Source: a virus. From it: 31,094 nt of DNA. The stretch spans positions 1-31,094 of IMG/VR virus record IMGVR_UViG_3300020595_000129, one strand, 5' to 3'. A program made the translations under genes and the position numbers. Positions 28,525-31,094 of this stretch are shown here, piece by piece. The notes under the pieces were generated by a model. It did no database searches and had not been told where the DNA came from. It saw only the letters and a program-made list of their open reading frames with translations. Numbering within the stretch: position 1 is the stretch's first letter; each line of letters begins with the position of its first letter.

Positions 28525-29083
28525 ACATGTTATTTTAATACCGGGTGGATTCAAGCCGCCAACAGTTGCCCACTATGAGATGGTCCGAAAATACTCGGAA
28601 CACCCATCAGTGATTAAAGTGGTAGTAGTTCAGACCTCTCATATAAGAGAGGGCTTTGGACCGGAATCAACTAAGAAAGTTTTTGATTGGTACGGAGGGT
28701 TCAATGATAAAGTTAAGTACGTTATGGACAAAGAAAGCAAAAGGGGTGCAATCGAAAAGGTTCACCGACTCGTCAACGATTCGAGTTTTACGTCCAAGTA
28801 TCCGTCAGATACGATTTATGCAATGGGCTCTGGCAACAAGGACAAAGACGCAAAGCGTATCGAAGACTTCTTAACATACTATGAAAAACGACCCGAAGCT
28901 CTTCAAGAGGGAGTAAGGATAGGTCCGCCCCCTTTCGTATATGAAGTTTGCACAAAGAATGGCGAGAATGTGAGTTCTTCAGCCCTCCGAGAGGCATTGC
29001 GCAAGGGGGATGATAATAAGATCAGTACGTGTATTCCGCGTTTTCGCTCGCCGCGAAATTTTCCCCGAAATTTTTCCACTTAG
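28517..29083 (+). CDS. nucleotidyltransferase-like protein (NMNAT/cytidylyltransferase superfamily)
   Basis: A 188-residue protein of the HxGH nucleotidyltransferase superfamily. N-terminal motif: HVILIPGGFKPPTVAHYEMV, with the TxxH variant of HxGH. The substrate half has VVVVQTSHIREG, and the second motif VSSSALREALRKGD replaces ISSTxxR. It would transfer an adenylyl or cytidylyl group; NMN adenylyltransferase activity is one option. The last 20 residues (IPRFRSPRNFPRNFS) are basic and repetitive, unlike the family. The start is the ATG within the previous gene's end; a longer frame is rejected. Confidence 0.8.
   Translation: MSKHVILIPGGFKPPTVAHYEMVRKYSEHPSVIKVVVVQTSHIREGFGPESTKKVFDWYGGFNDKVKYVMDKESKRGAIEKVHRLVNDSSFTSKYPSDTIYAMGSGNKDKDAKRIEDFLTYYEKRPEALQEGVRIGPPPFVYEVCTKNGENVSSSALREALRKGDDNKISTCIPRFRSPRNFPRNFST
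29042..29062 (+). terminator. weak terminator-like hairpin in the 3' coding end
   Basis: TTTCGC (29042-29047), loop TCGCC, GCGAAA (29053-29058), followed by four T. It overlaps the last codons of the nucleotidyltransferase gene. Short, so uncertain. Confidence 0.35.
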
Positions 29084-29092
29084 GAGCTTAAG

Positions 29093-29299
29093 ATGGTAGA
29101 GAAAGCAGACATCGTAGCAATCGATAACGACGAAGACAACCTGGCGATTGTATGGAAGCTAATCCCAGATACAGACCTCGTTATCATTCAAAAATTCAAC
29201 ACAAGCGAATTAAATAGGAGTTTCCTATCCTCTAATCGCCTCACTGTCATCCAATCAGCCGCTGACGCTCGCAAGCGCGGACGTAACAAGATTAACTAG
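29093..29299 (+). CDS. small protein, unknown
   Basis: A 68-residue protein with TAGGAG about 9 nt before the ATG. Strand-rich start (ADIVAIDNDEDNLAIVWKLI, DLVIIQKF) and basic end (DARKRGRNKIN). It resembles a small receiver-like half, but too short to call. Confidence 0.55.
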   Translation: MVEKADIVAIDNDEDNLAIVWKLIPDTDLVIIQKFNTSELNRSFLSSNRLTVIQSAADARKRGRNKIN

Positions 29300-29307
29300 G
29301 AATCGCC

Positions 29308-29514
29308 ATGAACCTTATCACCCTCGACACTCAAACGCTTGAAGACCTGCTTGAATTCGCCCGCTACGGTCTTGAAAAAAGAGAAACCGAGCTTGCAGGC
29401 AGAGCCAAGGTAGAAGACGTAAACGAACGAAACCATCGGGTTTACCTTCAGTCTCAAATTAACCGAGGAACGCGAGCGCTTAACAAAGCAGAGAAAAAGG
29501 TTATTTTCTCTTGA
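29308..29514 (+). CDS. small helical protein ending in a duplicated segment
   Basis: A 68-residue helical protein (LEDLLEFARYGLEKRETELAG, then YLQSQINRGTRALNKAEKK). TAGGAA lies 9 nt upstream. The codons for its last 23 residues and the stop lie in a 75-bp perfect tandem repeat. Confidence 0.6.
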   Translation: MNLITLDTQTLEDLLEFARYGLEKRETELAGRAKVEDVNERNHRVYLQSQINRGTRALNKAEKKVIFS

Positions 29515-29595
29515 GTGAGTCTTCAGTCTCAAATTAACCGAGGAACGCGAGCGCTTAACAAAGCAGAGAAAAAGGTTATTTTCTCTTGAGTGAGT
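29446..29595 (+). repeat. perfect 75-bp tandem duplication
   Basis: 29446-29520 is repeated exactly at 29521-29595. The unit holds the 3' end of the gene at 29308 and the TTG start region of the next gene. The length is 25 codons. No difference is seen, so it is recent or an assembly artefact. Confidence 0.95.
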
Positions 29596-29849
29596 CCCCC
29601 AAAGACAAGCCTGAATTCCGTGTCGGTGCCCTGGTAAAGCTCAAAGACCATGCCGTTAACAGCGTAGCTTACGGGGAAAAGCTGAGAGATAAGGTGGGAA
29701 TTATAACCGAATGGTCCTCCGCTTCCGAGAATACGCCCTTTGGCAACGATATATATCCCCTTGGCTGGGGTGACGGATGGGTTCAATGGGCAGGAAGACC
29801 TGACCAAGACATTGTGTACGAAGAAGATTTAATCCTTTTAAATGAATAA
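29586..29849 (+). CDS. small SH3-like protein
   Basis: An 87-residue protein from TTG 29586 in the second repeat unit (AAGG about 10 nt upstream). Core: FRVGALVKLKDHAVNSV, VGIITEW, GWVQWAG, VYEEDLILL. It belongs to the recurrent 'VGxLV' barrel family. In the first repeat unit the same TTG reads into a stop after a few codons, so only the second unit starts this gene. Confidence 0.7.
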   Translation: MSESPKDKPEFRVGALVKLKDHAVNSVAYGEKLRDKVGIITEWSSASENTPFGNDIYPLGWGDGWVQWAGRPDQDIVYEEDLILLNE

Positions 29850-29854
29850 AACCC

Positions 29855-29883
29855 TTGACTTCAACCCCAAATGCTACTATACT
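29855..29883 (+). promoter_or_regulatory. sigma-70-type promoter
   Basis: TTGACT (29855-29860), 17 bp, TATACT (29878-29883), before the fusion gene at 29914 and the small barrel array. Confidence 0.75.
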
Positions 29884-29913
29884 TCCTGTATAACTAATTG
29901 AGAGGTAAATCTT

Positions 29914-30366
29914 ATGCTTCACGAGAAAGCTGTAAAAAAAGTCGAGAAGGCACTTGGTATCAAGGTTGAAAACTGGGGCACTCGCTGGGGTTGCAACTAT
30001 AACGGGCAAGTTATCTCTTGGATTGCCTCCCCTAACTGGCAAGACCCCGATAAGCTCGAAGCCCACAACTGGCACGTTCGACGTGAGAACGATCACTCGG
30101 ATTCAATGGTTGATTACTTTGCTGGCTATCACGTGGATAATGTGACTCAGCTTATCCGCGCTGTTAAGACACCCGAACCCAAGTTCCCTGTTGGAGCCCT
30201 TGTTCGTGGCAAGGACAATAAACGTGCCAACCGCCATGGTTATGCTAACCGGACAGCCATTGTCCTTGAGGGTGGCAACTACATGAAGCTCTCCTTTACA
30301 GATGGGCACACTGGTGGTAACTCTTCCTGGGTTACATACCCTGAACGCGACTTCCTGGGGGTTTAA
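29914..30366 (+). CDS. two-domain protein with C-terminal SH3-like barrel
   Basis: A 150-residue protein. Residues 1-85: helical start, then GCNYNGQVISWIASPNW, NWHVRREND, MVDYFAGYHVDNVTQLIRAV. Residues about 90-150 are a barrel of the local family: FPVGALVRGKDNKRANRHGY, AIVLEGGN, YMKLSFTDG, YPERDFLGV. GAGAGGT precedes the ATG. It suggests the small barrel is a module added to other domains. Confidence 0.7.
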   Translation: MLHEKAVKKVEKALGIKVENWGTRWGCNYNGQVISWIASPNWQDPDKLEAHNWHVRRENDHSDSMVDYFAGYHVDNVTQLIRAVKTPEPKFPVGALVRGKDNKRANRHGYANRTAIVLEGGNYMKLSFTDGHTGGNSSWVTYPERDFLGV

Positions 30367-30367
30367 A

Positions 30368-30577
30368 ATGAATGTCGGTGATTTGGTGAAAATCAGGACG
30401 TGGGGCAATCAAGACTGCCCAGGTGGTTCTGTTGGTGTTGTTACCAGTGCAGGACCGCACCCGCGCTTGCCCAAGTTTGGTCACGAAGACGAGACTTGGT
30501 GCATGGTGGAATGCACACACGGTAAATCCATCTACATTGACCACTATTGCTTGGAGGTGCTCAGTGAAAGTCGGTGA
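30368..30577 (+). CDS. small SH3-like 'VGDLV' protein, array member 1
   Basis: A 69-residue protein: MNVGDLVKIRTWG, SVGVVTSAGPH, CMVECTHGKSIYIDHYCLEVLSESR. It starts right after the previous stop (GGGGGTTTAAA upstream). Its last codons (GAA AGT CGG TGA) overlap the next gene's start by 14 nt. Confidence 0.72.
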   Translation: MNVGDLVKIRTWGNQDCPGGSVGVVTSAGPHPRLPKFGHEDETWCMVECTHGKSIYIDHYCLEVLSESR

Positions 30578-30734
30578 CTTGATATATCACAAGTGGGGTA
30601 AGAATACCGGTATTGTGGTCGGGCGTCCAGATCCAGCAAGACAGCCACCGCCGAATAACTGGTATGTAATGTTCGGCTCTAAAATAGTGATGGTTCACGA
30701 GATAAGCTGTGAGGTTTTGAATGAAAGTCGGTGA
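30564..30734 (+). CDS. small SH3-like 'VGDLI' protein, array member 2
   Basis: A 56-residue protein from GTG 30564, with GGAGGT 10 nt upstream: MKVGDLIYHKWGK, GIVVGRP, WYVMFGSKIVMVHEISCEVLNESR. The start and end share the same dual-coding junction sequence as its neighbours. Confidence 0.7.
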   Translation: MKVGDLIYHKWGKNTGIVVGRPDPARQPPPNNWYVMFGSKIVMVHEISCEVLNESR

Positions 30735-30744
30735 ATGTAAATGA
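30721..30744 (+). pseudogene. aborted start of a 'MKVG' array gene
   Basis: ATG AAA GTC GGT GAA TGT AAA TGA: the usual array start MKVGD changed to MKVGECK and stop. It overlaps the end of member 2 and the start of the next gene. Confidence 0.55.
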
Positions 30745-30968
30745 TTAAGCGACAAACAGAATATATTGAGGATGCAAAAGGGGTTATATATCTTCCTCGC
30801 CCGTCGAATTGGCTTTCTGGTTGGCTCAGGTCGCGCTGGTTTAAGCACCATACACAAGCTAACAGCGTTATTGCGTCTCCTGACACTTGGATGACCTTGC
30901 AACGCCTTTACATAATACGAACGCTCACAGAGTACGAAAACGGAGATGTTACAAATGAAAGTCGGTGA
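30741..30968 (+). CDS. small protein inserted in the SH3-like array
   Basis: A 75-residue protein (MIKRQTEYIEDAKGVIYLPR, NWLSGWLRSRWFKHH, MTLQRLYIIRTLTEY). It does not look like the barrel family, yet it ends in NESR through the same junction. It may have been shuffled in by recombination at that sequence. Confidence 0.6.
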   Translation: MIKRQTEYIEDAKGVIYLPRPSNWLSGWLRSRWFKHHTQANSVIASPDTWMTLQRLYIIRTLTEYENGDVTNESR

Positions 30969-31094
30969 CTTGATACAGCTTCAGGAAGGCACACGCAACC
31001 ATTGGGGATTGCCTACGGGCATCGCCCTTCTGGCTGAAAAGCTGCCCAGGAACGATGCTATTGAATACGATTGGAAGGTCTACGTTGATGGTCA
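30955..31094 (+). CDS. small SH3-like 'VGDLI' protein, array member 3 (partial)
   Basis: It starts MKVGDLIQLQEGTRNHWG and continues to the window edge after 46 codons, with TGIALLAEKLP and WKVYVDG strands. Truncated by the window, not broken. The start overlaps the previous gene by 14 nt in the shared junction. Confidence 0.68.
   Translation, partial: MKVGDLIQLQEGTRNHWGLPTGIALLAEKLPRNDAIEYDWKVYVDG

Noticed and set aside
1-31094. CRISPR array, integrase, transposase or attachment sites
   Set aside because: No regularly spaced repeats, recombinase motifs or terminal inverted repeats were seen. The only exact long repeat is the 75-bp tandem duplication at 29446.

Overview
The window reads as a stretch of a large tailed-phage genome (Caudoviricetes, probably a big marine-type myovirus). 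Every gene lies on the + strand. Genes are packed with ATGA, TAATG or TTGA overlaps. Auxiliary metabolic genes are mixed with many short unknown proteins, and there are no ribosomal, transposase or integrase genes. Promoters look like bacterial sigma-70 promoters (TTGACT, about 16 bp, TATAAT), so a Gram-negative host polymerase is plausible. The host itself cannot be named from the sequence.

Layout. 1-3050: a DUF3310 protein, an IMP dehydrogenase/GMP reductase-like enzyme without CBS domains, a Cys-rich possible lipoprotein, two small conserved phage-type proteins (one with a sigma region 4-like HTH), and a very acidic protein, closed by a strong terminator. 3050-6045: a membrane protein, a ClpP-like protease, an amidase endolysin and an unknown protein. 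6050-8930: GroEL, small proteins, glutaredoxin. 8935-11010: PAP2 phosphatase, peptide deformylase, and a run of tiny basic, membrane and coiled-coil proteins. 11015-12660: a short, archaeal-type adenylosuccinate synthetase and small ORFs. 12654-17175: a beta-class DNA methyltransferase, a protein kinase-like protein and a 581-residue protein. 17172-18833: an HNH endonuclease gene placed between two copies of the start of uvdE. 18843-22995: a GNAT-like protein, a tRNA-Arg-like RNA, an FtsZ/tubulin-like GTPase and a lysine 2,3-aminomutase-family radical SAM enzyme. 23019-27300: a CCHC zinc-knuckle protein, then a MoxR ATPase and VWA/metallopeptidase pair separated by a structured RNA. 27330-31094: mini-genes, a nucleotidyltransferase and a tandem array of small SH3-like 'V/PGDLV' proteins.

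How the parts may work together. The IMPDH/GMPR-like enzyme and the adenylosuccinate synthetase both act at the IMP branch point and suggest purine-pool steering. GroEL, deformylase, glutaredoxin and the ClpP-like protease suggest support for folding and maturation of phage proteins. The kinase-like, GNAT-like and 581-residue proteins share an N-terminal tag resembling the capsid-targeting sequences of T4 internal proteins, so they may be packaged and injected (inference).

The most unusual signals are: (1) the HNH cassette, whose ribosome binding site and start codon are buried in a 13-bp hairpin, with a truncated uvdE copy ending inside that hairpin; (2) a tRNA-Arg(UCU)-like RNA whose D-arm and anticodon arm appear in a rewired order; (3) a multi-helix RNA between moxR and the VWA gene; (4) a repeated dual-coding junction (ATGAAAGTCGGTGA) that ends one mini-gene and starts the next; (5) promoters whose -35 box contains the stop codon of the upstream gene, several followed by leaderless starts.
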